NCBI RefSeq assembly: GCF_001679645.1
Contig: NZ_LRUN01000087.1
Span: 1-35,549, forward strand
DNA from: Pseudomonas bananamidigenes
Lineage (GTDB): Bacteria > Pseudomonadota > Gammaproteobacteria > Pseudomonadales > Pseudomonadaceae
Length of the DNA stretch: 35,549 nt
Direction: 5' to 3'
Below the pieces are notes generated by a model that was given only the letters and a program-made list of their open reading frames with translations, searched no databases and was not told the DNA's origin. Below, piece after piece: positions 8,157-16,441 of this stretch. Both the position numbers and the translations under genes were made by a program. Position 1 is the first letter of the stretch. Each line of letters opens with the position of its first letter.

Positions 8157-8265
8157 TAATCTGGAACCCTGTCCGAGGGATGAAATGAACAGGCCCCTCA
8201 AAAGCGGCGGTACACCGTTGTCGCAGGTATGCTGTCGGAGATTCTGATTGGCCCGGGAGAGTGTC

Positions 8266-8943
8266 ATGAAGCTGTTGGTCGTCGAAGATGAAGCGCTGTT
8301 GCGCCATCACCTGCAAACCCGCCTGACGGAAAGCGGTCACGTGGTCGAGTCCGTGGCCAATGCCGAAGAGGCGCTGTACCAGGCCGGGCAATTCAACTTT
8401 GACCTGGCGGTGATCGACCTGGGTTTGCCGGGCATGGGCGGGCTCGATCTGATCCGCCAGTTGCGTCAGGACGGCAAGAGTTTTCCGATTCTGATCCTCA
8501 CCGCCCGTGGCAACTGGCAGGACAAGGTCGAAGGCCTGGCCGCCGGTGCCGACGATTATCTGGTCAAACCGTTTCAGTTCGAAGAGCTGGAAGCACGGCT
8601 CAATGCGCTGTTGCGTCGCTCCAGCGGCTTCACCCAGTCGTCCATCGTCGCCGGGCCGCTGCTGCTGGACCTCAACCGCAAGCAGGCGACCCTCGATGAA
8701 CAGCCGCTGGCGCTGACCGCCTACGAATACCGGATTCTCGAATACCTGATGCGCCACCACCAGCAAGTGGTGCCCAAGGATCGCCTGATGGAACAGCTGT
8801 ACCCGGACGACGACGAGCGTGATCCGAACGTGATCGAAGTGCTGGTCGGGCGCCTGCGGCGCAAGCTTGAAGGCCCGGGCGGGTTCAAGCCGATCGACAC
8901 GGTGCGCGGGCTTGGTTACCTGTTCAATGAGCGTTGCACTTGA
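8266..8943 (+). CDS. phoP: Response regulator PhoP
   Basis: OmpR-family transcription factor of the PhoPQ system, which responds to low divalent cations and cationic peptides in related bacteria. It has 225 residues, the same as P. aeruginosa PhoP. The receiver has VVEDEA, Asp51 in VIDLGLPGMGG, LTARG and VKPFQFEELEARL. The C-terminal winged helix has LTAYEYRILEYLM and VLVGRLRRKLE ending in VRGLGYLF. The start is the ATG at 8266 with GGGAGAG just upstream. It overlaps phoQ by four bases. No oprH-like outer-membrane gene precedes it, in contrast to P. aeruginosa oprH-phoP-phoQ. Confidence 0.93.
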   Translation: MKLLVVEDEALLRHHLQTRLTESGHVVESVANAEEALYQAGQFNFDLAVIDLGLPGMGGLDLIRQLRQDGKSFPILILTARGNWQDKVEGLAAGADDYLVKPFQFEELEARLNALLRRSSGFTQSSIVAGPLLLDLNRKQATLDEQPLALTAYEYRILEYLMRHHQQVVPKDRLMEQLYPDDDERDPNVIEVLVGRLRRKLEGPGGFKPIDTVRGLGYLFNERCT

Positions 8944-10286
8944 TCCGTTCGCTTCGTGTTCGCTTGATGCTGGCCGCCACGACGCTGGCGGTGTTCTTCA
9001 TGCTCGCCCTGCTTCCGGCGATGCAAGGGGCGTTCAGCCTGGCGCTGCAGGATTCCATCGAGCAGCGCCTGGCTTCGGATGTCACCACACTGATTTCCGC
9101 CGCCCGGATCGAAAACGGTCGGCTGGTGATGCCGATGCAGTTGCCGGACGAGCGTTTCAACCTCGCCGACTTCCGTCTGCTCGGCTACATCTACGACCGC
9201 GAAGGTCATCTGGTCTGGCGCTCGAAAGCGACCCAGGAAGAACAGATCAACTACAAACCGCGTTACGACGGAATGGGCAGCGAGTTTGCGCGGATTCGCG
9301 AAGCCAGTGGCCAGGAGTTCTTCGTCTACGACGTCGAAGTCAAACTGCTCGGCGGCAAGAATGCGGCGTTCAGCATCGTTGCGCTGCAACCGGTGCGCGA
9401 ATACGAAACCACCCTCGAAGGGCTGCGGGAAAACCTCTACCTCGGCTTCGGCGCGGCATTGCTGGTGCTGCTCTCGCTGCTGTGGATCGGCCTGACCTGG
9501 GGCCTGAAAGCCTTGCGCCGGCTCAGCCAGGAGCTGGACGAAATCGAAAGCGGCACCCGCGAAAGCCTCAGCGAACAACACCCCCGTGAACTGTTGCGCC
9601 TGACCGGCTCGCTCAACCGCTTGCTGCACAGCGAACGCCAGCAGCGCAGCCGTTACCGCGACTCTCTGGACGATCTGGCCCACAGTCTGAAAACCCCGCT
9701 GGCGGTCTTGCAGGGCGTCAGTGAAGACATGGCTCAGCGCCCGGAAGATCGTGATCAGGCCTGGGTGCTGCAAGCCCAGATCGAACGCATGAGCCAGCAG
9801 ATCAGCTACCAGTTGCAGCGCGCCAGCCTGCGCAAAAGCGGTCTGGTGCGTCATCAGGTGCGCCTGCGCCCGGTGCTCAAGAGCCTGTGCGACACCCTGG
9901 ACAAGGTTTACCGCGATAAACACGTACGCGTGGCGTTCGACCTGCCGGAGCAGTGCTACGTGCCGATCGAGCAGGGCGCCTTGCTGGAAATGATGGGCAA
10001 TCTGCTGGAAAACGCCTATCGCCTTTGCCTGGGTGAAGTGCGCATCAGCGTGCGCGAAAGCCTGGCCGGGATCGAACTGTGCATCGAAGACGACGGCCCC
10101 GGCGTGCCACAGCATCAGCGGGCACGGATCCTCGAGCGCGGTGAGCGTCTGGATCGCCAGCACCCTGGGCAGGGGATCGGTCTGGCGGTGGTCAAGGACA
10201 TCATCGAGAGCTACAACGCCAAATTGACCCTGGGCGATTCGCCGATGGGCGGGGCGGCGTTCAGGATTCATTTTCCGACGGTGTGA
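8940..10286 (+). CDS. phoQ: Sensor histidine kinase PhoQ
   Basis: Inner-membrane kinase/phosphatase for PhoP, 448 residues, the length known for P. aeruginosa PhoQ. The N-terminus MIRSLRVRLML and the first membrane segment (about 9-30) are followed by a periplasmic sensor domain (about 31-167), a second membrane segment (about 168-188) and a HAMP-like linker. His248 sits in LAHSLKTPLAVL, a form of the H box typical of PhoQ. The ATPase domain has NLLENAYRLC, EDDGPGVP and GQGIGLAVVKDI. The start is a TTG overlapping the phoP stop (TTGA); an in-frame TTG at 8934 would add two residues. Confidence 0.92.
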   Translation: MIRSLRVRLMLAATTLAVFFMLALLPAMQGAFSLALQDSIEQRLASDVTTLISAARIENGRLVMPMQLPDERFNLADFRLLGYIYDREGHLVWRSKATQEEQINYKPRYDGMGSEFARIREASGQEFFVYDVEVKLLGGKNAAFSIVALQPVREYETTLEGLRENLYLGFGAALLVLLSLLWIGLTWGLKALRRLSQELDEIESGTRESLSEQHPRELLRLTGSLNRLLHSERQQRSRYRDSLDDLAHSLKTPLAVLQGVSEDMAQRPEDRDQAWVLQAQIERMSQQISYQLQRASLRKSGLVRHQVRLRPVLKSLCDTLDKVYRDKHVRVAFDLPEQCYVPIEQGALLEMMGNLLENAYRLCLGEVRISVRESLAGIELCIEDDGPGVPQHQRARILERGERLDRQHPGQGIGLAVVKDIIESYNAKLTLGDSPMGGAAFRIHFPTV

Positions 10287-10410
10287 CCGGCGTTGAATGA
10301 GTAGGCCGCTCGTCTGATAGATCGCCGTACCTGTTATTTCTGACAGTAGCCGGCTTTCCCTGAATAGCATCAGATGAATGTTCGGACTTTTCTTGCGTTT
10401 GGAGAGAGTG

Positions 10411-11616
10411 ATGGATATTCAGTCTTCGATGCTTGCTCGATTGTTTGTGCTCTATCCAGTCATTATTCAGGGGTGGGTATCGCCGGTAAAACCACCGGCT
10501 ATTGCGGACGGTGGTATTCCCAAATCCATTTACGATGATCAACCGAAGGGCCTCGAATGCCTGGTTGATCCATGGGCTGAGCTACAGATGCGATCCTCGA
10601 CCATGGCGGTGGATGATCGAGTCGACCTGTATGTAAACGATGAAACCAATCCTGTGACCGGCCATACCGTCAAGGCGGGTGAAGAACAGCTGCGGATCGC
10701 TCTGTATGTACCGCACGGTCGGCTGCGGCACGGGGTCAACCGATTGCATTACAAAGTCAAACGCGCCAGCGGAAACGGCAGCGAGGACTCCCGTGATTTG
10801 AACGTCCTTTATCATCTGCGGCTTGCCGATGGCCTCGAACTCCTCTTTCCTCCGGCGATTATCGAAAAGGGGGTGGGTGCCGAAGATGCGCGGAAAGGGG
10901 TTGAATTGACGTTTAAATATAACAACCGGCGTCCTTTCGACCGGATCCGTTGCCTGATTGGCGATGCAACCTTCGATTTTGATGTGCCCGATGCTCCTGC
11001 CCCGATTACGAAAACGCTGTTTACTGACATCTTCGAACAAGCGGGGGATCACCCAAACTCCATTGTGGAGTTCCAGGTATTCGACCAGTTGGGGAATGTT
11101 GTGGCTTCTTCACAACACTATCTGGATATCCACTTGAATCGAGAGGAGCCGCAGGAGCCGTTTGTTGAAGACTTCGACTCTACTCCAACGACAATCATCA
11201 ACCCTGGCGGAACCATCAGCCTGCGCTATTTCGATGTTTTCTATGCGTCGGGTGAAGCTTTCAGCCAAGTGGCAATCGCGCCTGCAACTGGCTTGGCGCA
11301 AGGCGAGATCAAAGGGCAAGCGTTACAGCCCTCATACGGTGTCGAAGCCCCTTACACCAGCACCGTTCAAATTCAGCTTCGGCTGAAAATTCCATGCTCT
11401 CGAGTGTCCTTTTTCAGCGGCTCGGTCAGTGCACCTGCATCGGTCAGCTTTTACAACGCCTCAGGTGTTCTGTTGGGAGCACAAGCAATTCCGCATATTG
11501 CTCAGGGCTCTATTTATCATCTGACTGATTTCTCAGCGGTCGGAATCAGTCAGGTCTCACTTTTCATTACGGGAAGGGACTGGTGTGCGTTTGACAGATT
11601 TGCGATCTGGTCATGA
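10411..11616 (+). CDS. Hypothetical protein, low-GC, possible beta-rich C-terminal domain
   Basis: Unknown function, 401 residues. The ATG at 10411 follows a good ribosome binding site (GGAGAGAG). There is no clear signal peptide, although residues 7-24 are fairly hydrophobic. The N-terminal half (ADGGIPKSIYDDQPKGLEC, then MAVDDRVDLYVND, GHTVKAGEEQLRIALYVP and GRLRHGVNRLHYKV) resembles Ig-like segments of large Pseudomonas surface or secreted proteins, from memory and with low certainty. The C-terminal third (FYNASGVLLGAQ, then VSLFITGRDWCAFDRFAIW) reads like a jelly-roll ligand-binding domain. Base composition is visibly lower in GC and codon use more relaxed than in phoQ or dctA, which suggests acquisition. 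It ends nine bases from the convergent AraC-type gene. The 124 bases after phoQ hold its presumed promoter. Confidence 0.75.
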   Translation: MDIQSSMLARLFVLYPVIIQGWVSPVKPPAIADGGIPKSIYDDQPKGLECLVDPWAELQMRSSTMAVDDRVDLYVNDETNPVTGHTVKAGEEQLRIALYVPHGRLRHGVNRLHYKVKRASGNGSEDSRDLNVLYHLRLADGLELLFPPAIIEKGVGAEDARKGVELTFKYNNRRPFDRIRCLIGDATFDFDVPDAPAPITKTLFTDIFEQAGDHPNSIVEFQVFDQLGNVVASSQHYLDIHLNREEPQEPFVEDFDSTPTTIINPGGTISLRYFDVFYASGEAFSQVAIAPATGLAQGEIKGQALQPSYGVEAPYTSTVQIQLRLKIPCSRVSFFSGSVSAPASVSFYNASGVLLGAQAIPHIAQGSIYHLTDFSAVGISQVSLFITGRDWCAFDRFAIWS

Positions 11617-11625
11617 CACTTGTAA

Positions 11626-12624
11626 TCAAAGCTCCTGCGCCCGATAAGCCCCCGGTGTCAGCCCCGTCCACTTCTTGAATGCCCGGTGAAACGCCGACGG
11701 CTCGGAAAAACCGAGCTGTTCGGCGATCTGTTGCAACGACAGATCGGCTCGCCCGAGGTGATAGATCGCGATGTCCCGGCGCAACTGATCCTTCAATTCC
11801 TGAAAACTGGTGCCTTCCTCGCGCAAATGCCGGCGCAGGGTTTGCGGGCTGATGTGCAAGTGTGCAGCGACGGCTTCCAGGTCCGGCCAGCGAGAACTGT
11901 CGTGGCTGAGCAAACGGCGCAGTCGGCTGCTGAGACTGTTGCCTTCATCCGGACGTGACAGCAGGTCGGCCGGGGAGCGTTCGAGGAAGTGTTTGAGGGT
12001 GCGTTCGTCCTGCAACAGCGGCATGTGCAAATAACGGCTGTGAAACACCAGGCTGGTTTGTGTTGCCGAGAATTCCAGCGGGCAGGAAAACAGCAAGTCA
12101 TATTCGGCACCGTGGGCCGGTTTCGGGTAGCTGAAGGTTGCCTGCTCCGGGCGAATCCGTTGGCCGATCAGCCAGCTGCCGAGGCGATGCCAGATCACCA
12201 GCAGGCTCTCGGAGAGAAAATGATCCGGATCCCACCAATGCCTGTCGTCGAGGCTCAAACGTACCCATTCGTCTTCGCGCGTCAGGGTCAGGCGCGGCGC
12301 TTGCGGGAATAGGCTATAAAACAATAAGCCGCGTTGCAGAGCCTTCTCCAGGCTGCGGCAATGAATGATGGCGTGGCACATCATGGCGAAACTGCCGGTC
12401 TTGCTGGGCGCGTCGCCGAAACCCAGACACTCGTCGTCCAGAGCCTGCCACAGGTTCTGGATCAATCGGGTGAACAGTTCGGGAGCGATCCGCGCACGGG
12501 GTTCGTCGAGCAGCTCGGGACTGATGCCCAGTTGCAACAGCAGGTCCGAATAATCGAGTCCGCGACGACGTGCACCGCCGAGGGCGGCACGGGCGAAATG
12601 ACTGGCGATGGTGCGTTCGCGCAT
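11626..12624 (-). CDS. AraC-family transcriptional regulator
   Basis: 332-residue regulator of the OruR-like subgroup. An N-terminal ligand-binding region of the Arabinose_bd type (about 15-200, with GISPELLDEPRARI and GDAPSKTGSFAMMCHAI) precedes a C-terminal double helix-turn-helix (about 230-328, with AAHLHISPQTLRRHLREEG and QIAEQLGFSEPSAFHRAFKKW). The start is the ATG at 12624; AGAGGAAGGA lies about 10 bases upstream, slightly far. A longer in-frame reading to 12777 has no family support. It is divergent from dctA, but the palindromes between them fit DctD better than this protein, so its targets are unknown. Confidence 0.85.
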   Translation of the reverse strand: MRERTIASHFARAALGGARRRGLDYSDLLLQLGISPELLDEPRARIAPELFTRLIQNLWQALDDECLGFGDAPSKTGSFAMMCHAIIHCRSLEKALQRGLLFYSLFPQAPRLTLTREDEWVRLSLDDRHWWDPDHFLSESLLVIWHRLGSWLIGQRIRPEQATFSYPKPAHGAEYDLLFSCPLEFSATQTSLVFHSRYLHMPLLQDERTLKHFLERSPADLLSRPDEGNSLSSRLRRLLSHDSSRWPDLEAVAAHLHISPQTLRRHLREEGTSFQELKDQLRRDIAIYHLGRADLSLQQIAEQLGFSEPSAFHRAFKKWTGLTPGAYRAQEL

Positions 12625-12682
12625 GGGCGGCAAATCCTTCCTCTGGCGACCGATGGTAGCCGGCGGCTCTGATCGGCAACAA

Positions 12683-12737
12683 GGCGGATTTCCGCCAAAT
12701 TGTAGGACGAGACCGGGTGTGTTGGCGGAAATCCGCC
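12683..12737 (+). promoter_or_regulatory. Two palindromic sites, probable DctD enhancer (UAS) of dctA
   Basis: GGCGGATTTCCGCC (12683-12696) and GGCGGAAATCCGCC (12724-12737) are the same 14-bp palindrome in opposite orientation, centres 41 bp apart (about four turns). They lie about 110 and 150 bp before the start site predicted from the sigma-54 promoter. Tandem sites with a GCGGAAATCCGC-type core at this distance are, from memory, the design of the rhizobial dctA UAS bound by DctD. Confidence 0.65.
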
Positions 12738-12816
12738 ACACTTGAGTAACCGGATGGTGACACAAAAAAACCTGCATCCCCTGATATCAAAAGGCTTGCA
12801 GCGATTTGCACCAAAG

Positions 12817-12831
12817 TGGCACGACGTTTGC
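12817..12831 (+). promoter_or_regulatory. Sigma-54 promoter of dctA
   Basis: TGGCAC-N5-TTGC, with GG at 12818-12819 and GC at 12830-12831 at the required 12-bp interval. It matches the -24/-12 consensus fully. Transcription would start near 12843, giving a leader of about 134 nt. Confidence 0.8.
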
Positions 12832-12976
12832 GATAAGAGCGACAGAAACGTGCGCCGAGCCGGTCCGGGCAAGCGTCGTTCGACACAACAAATCCCTCCA
12901 GTGCAGGAGGGTTCGCAATTCAAGTGTCGCGTCAACAGATGGATGTTGCCACGCGGGACTCTTGAGGAACTTTGCA

Positions 12977-14311
12977 ATGACGACTCGTCAGCCACTGTAC
13001 AAATCCCTGTATTTCCAGGTGATCGTCGCAATCTGTATCGGTATTGCGCTCGGCCACTACTACCCGCAGCTCGGTGTGGCCGTGAAGCCGCTGGGTGACG
13101 GGTTCATCAAACTGATCAAAATGATCATCGCCCCCATCATCTTTTGCACCGTGGTCAGCGGCATCGCTGGCATGCAGAGCATGAAATCGGTGGGCAAGAC
13201 CGGCGGTTACGCACTCCTGTACTTCGAAATCGTTTCGACCATCGCCCTGCTGGTCGGTCTGATCGTGGTCAACATCGTGCAACCGGGCAACGGCATGCAC
13301 ATCGATGTCAGCACCCTTGATGCTTCGAAAGTTGCCACCTACGTACAGCAAGGCGCTGACCAGAGCGTTGTCGGCTTCCTGCTTAACGTGATTCCGACCA
13401 CCATCGTCGGCGCGTTCGCCACCGGTGACATCCTGCAGGTGCTGATGTTCTCGGTGATCTTCGGTTTCGCCCTGCATCGCCTGGGTGCTTACGGCAAGCC
13501 GATTCTGGACTTCATCGATCGTTTCGCTCACGTGATGTTCAACATCATCAACATGATCATGAAGCTCGCGCCGATCGGTGCCTTCGGTGCGATGGCCTTC
13601 ACCATCGGTGCCTACGGTGTCGGCTCGCTGGTGCAACTGGGTCAACTGATGGCCTGCTTCTACATCACCTGCGTGGCGTTCATCCTGATCGTGCTGGGTG
13701 CCATCGCCCGCATGCACGGCTTCAGCGTGCTGAAGATGATCCGCTACATCCGTGAAGAACTGCTGATCGTACTCGGCACTTCCTCCTCGGAATCGGTACT
13801 GCCACGCATGCTGATCAAGATGGAGCGTCTGGGCGCGAAAAAATCGGTGGTGGGTCTGGTGATCCCGACCGGCTACTCGTTCAACCTCGACGGTACTGCA
13901 ATCTACCTGACCATGGCGGCGGTGTTCATCGCTCAGGCGACCGACACCCACATGGACATCACTCACCAGATCACCCTGCTGGTGGTGTTGCTGCTGTCCT
14001 CCAAAGGCGCCGCCGGTGTGACCGGTTCGGGCTTCATCGTGCTGGCCGCCACCCTGTCGGCGGTCGGTCACCTGCCGGTGGCCGGTCTGGCGCTGATCCT
14101 GGGTATCGACCGCTTCATGTCCGAAGCCCGCGCCCTGACCAACCTGGTGGGCAACGCCGTAGCGACCATCGTTGTGGCCAAGTGGGTCAAGGAGCTGGAC
14201 ACCGACGTACTGGACGCCGAGCTGGCCTCGGGCGGTCGCGGTATCGTTGACCAGCGTCACGAAGACGACCTGGGTGTGGCCGAAGGTCCGACCCCGAGCA
14301 ACGTGAAGTAA
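12977..14311 (+). CDS. dctA: C4-dicarboxylate transporter DctA
   Basis: Inner-membrane symporter of the DAACS family that imports succinate, fumarate and malate with cations. The protein has 444 residues and multiple hydrophobic segments. Family motifs are clear: KMIIAPIIFCTVVSGIAGM in the N-terminal half, the serine-rich re-entrant loop GTSSSESVLPRM, GYSFNLDGTAIY, SSKGAAGVTGSGFIVLAATL, and the C-terminal DRFMSEARALTNLVGNAVAT. The ATG at 12977 follows GAGGAA by about eight bases. Regulation is likely by DctB/DctD with sigma-54, from the sites upstream. A strong terminator follows. Confidence 0.95.
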   Translation: MTTRQPLYKSLYFQVIVAICIGIALGHYYPQLGVAVKPLGDGFIKLIKMIIAPIIFCTVVSGIAGMQSMKSVGKTGGYALLYFEIVSTIALLVGLIVVNIVQPGNGMHIDVSTLDASKVATYVQQGADQSVVGFLLNVIPTTIVGAFATGDILQVLMFSVIFGFALHRLGAYGKPILDFIDRFAHVMFNIINMIMKLAPIGAFGAMAFTIGAYGVGSLVQLGQLMACFYITCVAFILIVLGAIARMHGFSVLKMIRYIREELLIVLGTSSSESVLPRMLIKMERLGAKKSVVGLVIPTGYSFNLDGTAIYLTMAAVFIAQATDTHMDITHQITLLVVLLLSSKGAAGVTGSGFIVLAATLSAVGHLPVAGLALILGIDRFMSEARALTNLVGNAVATIVVAKWVKELDTDVLDAELASGGRGIVDQRHEDDLGVAEGPTPSNVK

Positions 14312-14326
14312 GCATCGCTTGAATGG

Positions 14327-14351
14327 AAAAACCCGCTTCGGCGGGTTTTTT
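14327..14351 (+). terminator. Intrinsic terminator of dctA
   Basis: ACCCGC (14331-14336), a TTCG tetraloop and GCGGGT (14341-14346) are followed by a T run. The A run before the stem extends the pairing. Confidence 0.9.
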
Positions 14352-14456
14352 CTTGCCTGCGACTTGAGCAAAACGGTCAGCACAACTGATGCATCCGGTA
14401 ATTGCCCCATCGTCGACGGCTGCCTAGGCTGCAAGCATCGTTGATGGAGATCGCCC

Positions 14457-15638
14457 ATGTCTGCACCGCTGGCCTCACTGAAGATTCTGGATTTCTCGAC
14501 CTTGCTGCCGGGCCCGTTCGCCTCGCTGTTGCTGGCGGACATGGGCGCCGAGGTGCTGCGCATCGAATCGCCGACCCGGCTTGACCTTGTGCGGGTATTG
14601 CCGCCTCACGATCAGGGGATTTCGGCCAGCCATGCCTATCTGAATCGCAACAAGCGCAGTCTCGCACTGGATCTCAAGCAGCCCGCAGCACTGGAGCTGA
14701 TCAAGCAGTTGCTGACGGATTACGACATCGTGCTGGAGCAATTTCGCCCCGGGGTGATGGAACGGTTGGGTCTGGGTTACGAGGCGCTGAAGGCGATCAA
14801 TCCGAAGCTGATTTATGTGTCGATCACCGGTTATGGCCAGACCGGGCCATACAAGGATCGCGCCGGTCACGACATCAATTATCTGGCGCTGGCCGGGCTC
14901 TCCAGCTACACCGGGCGTGCCGACAGCGGGCCGTTGCCGCTGGGCATGCAGGTGGCGGATGTCGCCGGTGGCTCGCTGCACGGGGCGATCGGTCTGCTGG
15001 CGGCGGTGATCGCCCGCCGACAGACCGGGCAGGGGACGCACCTGGATGTGAGCATGACCGACTGTGCATTCAGCCTGAACGCCATGGCCGGTGCCGGGTA
15101 TCTGGCCTGCGGTGAAGAACCGGGATGGGAGGACCAGATGCTCAACGGCGGCAGTTTCTATGACTATTACCGCTCCCGGGACGGGCGCTGGATGTCGGTG
15201 GGCAGTCTGGAGCCGGGTTTCATGCAGCAACTGTGTGCGGCGCTGGGCCGGCCTGAACTGGCGGCGCAGGGGTTGTCACCCAGACCCGAGCAGCAACGCG
15301 CACTCAAGGAGGCCTTGAAGGTGGAATTCGAGAAGCATGACTTTGCCGAGCTGTGCGAACGGTTCGCCGGGATCGATGCCTGCGTCGAACCCGTGCTGAA
15401 ACTGGGCGAAGCGGTGCAGCATCCGCAATTACAGGCGCGGGAACTGGTGACTCGGGTACCGCGCGAGGATGGCTCGACGCAAGCGCAGATCGCTTGCCCG
15501 CTGAAGTTCTCTGAAGCGTTGCCGCCGCCCCGGCATGTCGGCGCGGCGCTGGGGCAGCATACGGATCAGGTGTTGGGGGAGTTGGGCTTGAGTGTTGAGC
15601 GGATTGCCGAATTGCGCCGAGCCAAGGTGATTCTCTAG
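14457..15638 (+). CDS. CaiB/BaiF family protein, alpha-methylacyl-CoA racemase-like
   Basis: Cytosolic class III CoA-transferase-fold protein of 393 residues. The N-terminal motif LDFSTLLPGPFASLLLADMGAEV and KRSLALDLK are typical of the family. Residues expected for alpha-methylacyl-CoA racemases rather than CoA-transferases are present: His138 in AGHDINY, Asp168 in QVADVAGGS, and Glu252 in VGSLEPGF. The usual CoA-transferase catalytic aspartate is in a different context, so a racemase of 2-methyl-branched acyl-CoAs is the better guess. GGAG lies nine bases before the ATG. It stands alone between the dctA terminator and a REP pair, so context does not define the pathway. Confidence 0.85.
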   Translation: MSAPLASLKILDFSTLLPGPFASLLLADMGAEVLRIESPTRLDLVRVLPPHDQGISASHAYLNRNKRSLALDLKQPAALELIKQLLTDYDIVLEQFRPGVMERLGLGYEALKAINPKLIYVSITGYGQTGPYKDRAGHDINYLALAGLSSYTGRADSGPLPLGMQVADVAGGSLHGAIGLLAAVIARRQTGQGTHLDVSMTDCAFSLNAMAGAGYLACGEEPGWEDQMLNGGSFYDYYRSRDGRWMSVGSLEPGFMQQLCAALGRPELAAQGLSPRPEQQRALKEALKVEFEKHDFAELCERFAGIDACVEPVLKLGEAVQHPQLQARELVTRVPREDGSTQAQIACPLKFSEALPPPRHVGAALGQHTDQVLGELGLSVERIAELRRAKVIL

Positions 15639-15650
15639 TGCCAGTTGCGG

Positions 15651-15761
15651 CCTCATCGCGAGCAAGCTCGCTCCCACAGGTTATGTGTCGTACACAGAGG
15701 CTGTGAACACACGGGACACTGTGGGGGCGAGCTTGGTCCGGGCGGCGATCCGACGATGAGG
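15651..15761. repeat. Inverted REP pair between convergent genes
   Basis: Left arm TCATCGCGAGCAAGCTCGCT plus CCCACAG. The right arm is CTGTGGGGGCGAGCTTGG followed by CGATGAGG, in inverted orientation. It is the same family as the element at 18167-18260. Confidence 0.75.
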
Positions 15762-15777
15762 CCAGTGCAGGTAATAC

Positions 15778-15801
15778 AAAAAAACCGGGTTACTCGACCC
15801 G
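15778..15801 (-). terminator. Intrinsic terminator overlapping the sprT-like stop codon
   Basis: On the minus strand CGGGT, a six-base loop and ACCCG are followed by G and seven Ts (15784-15778). The TAA stop (15792-15790) lies within the hairpin. Confidence 0.7.
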
Positions 15802-16284
15802 CATCTCGCCACTGAACACCAATGTATTGCGGCAACGCCGGCACAGATACCGTCGCCCCTGCCTGACCAGGCTGTGACGCTGGGCCGAAAACGGAAAATC
15901 GCTATCAGCACACGGGCATTTGTAGATGTAGCGGGTCACGCTGCGACGTTTGACTTCATAGGTATGGCAGCGGTCCGGCGGCAGTTCGTAGACGCCGCGC
16001 ATGATCAGTTGCCACTCCTCGCCGTGGGGCTGGATGCGGTCGCCGAACAGTTGATGGGCGATCAGGTGCGCGACTTCATGGGCTACGGTCTGCTTGAGGA
16101 AATGTTCGGTGTTTTCGCGGTACAGCTGCGGGTTGAAGCGCAGCAGGTTCTCGTGCAGATGCGCGACGCCGGCTTTTTGCCCGCGCAGCTTGAGGCTCAC
16201 CACGGGGCGTTTGAAAGGACGTTTGAAAAAGGATTCAGCGAGTTGGAAACAGTCTTCGACGCGGGTATTGAGTTGCTCGGGCAT
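15790..16284 (-). CDS. sprT: SprT-like zinc metalloprotease family protein
   Basis: 164-residue protein of the SprT family. The zinc-binding HExxH motif is HEVAH (His69, Glu70, His73). A C-terminal zinc ribbon is formed by Cys123 and Cys125 (YKCPC) and Cys148 and Cys151 (CRRC). The family includes the eukaryotic DNA-protein crosslink protease Spartan; the bacterial role is not settled. The start is the ATG at 16284 (MPEQLNTRVE), where similarity begins, with GGAG about 10 bases upstream. A longer open frame to 16482 has no support and overlaps the next gene. Confidence 0.88.
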   Translation of the reverse strand: MPEQLNTRVEDCFQLAESFFKRPFKRPVVSLKLRGQKAGVAHLHENLLRFNPQLYRENTEHFLKQTVAHEVAHLIAHQLFGDRIQPHGEEWQLIMRGVYELPPDRCHTYEVKRRSVTRYIYKCPCADSDFPFSAQRHSLVRQGRRYLCRRCRNTLVFSGEMRVE

Positions 16285-16380
16285 GCTTGATGGATCTCCA
16301 GAGAGTCGGAGTATGCCGCAACCGTCCGGCCTTGCGTATCGCCGAACTGCCGAATGGTCGTGGTGCTTTTCCCTGGCATG

Positions 16381-16403
16381 AGAAGGCCGCCTTGCGGCGG
16401 CCT
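16381..16403 (-). terminator. Hairpin downstream of the Yip1-family gene
   Basis: AGGCCGCC (16384-16391) and GGCGGCCT (16396-16403) form an 8-bp stem with a TTGC loop. The T tract is poor on both strands, so termination is only probable. Confidence 0.4.
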
Positions 16404-16441
16404 GTGTTGGCGGATCTTGTTCTTCTCGGCGGTAAAGCGCT

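Noticed and set aside
12683..12737. The palindromes as operators of the divergent AraC-type regulator
   Set aside because: AraC-type sites are usually direct or asymmetric repeats; the perfect palindromes, the sigma-54 promoter and the distances fit DctD better. Not excluded.
12932..14563. A 543-residue minus-strand frame opposite dctA
   Set aside because: Shadow of dctA; the translation is His/Asp/Gln-rich and without domains.
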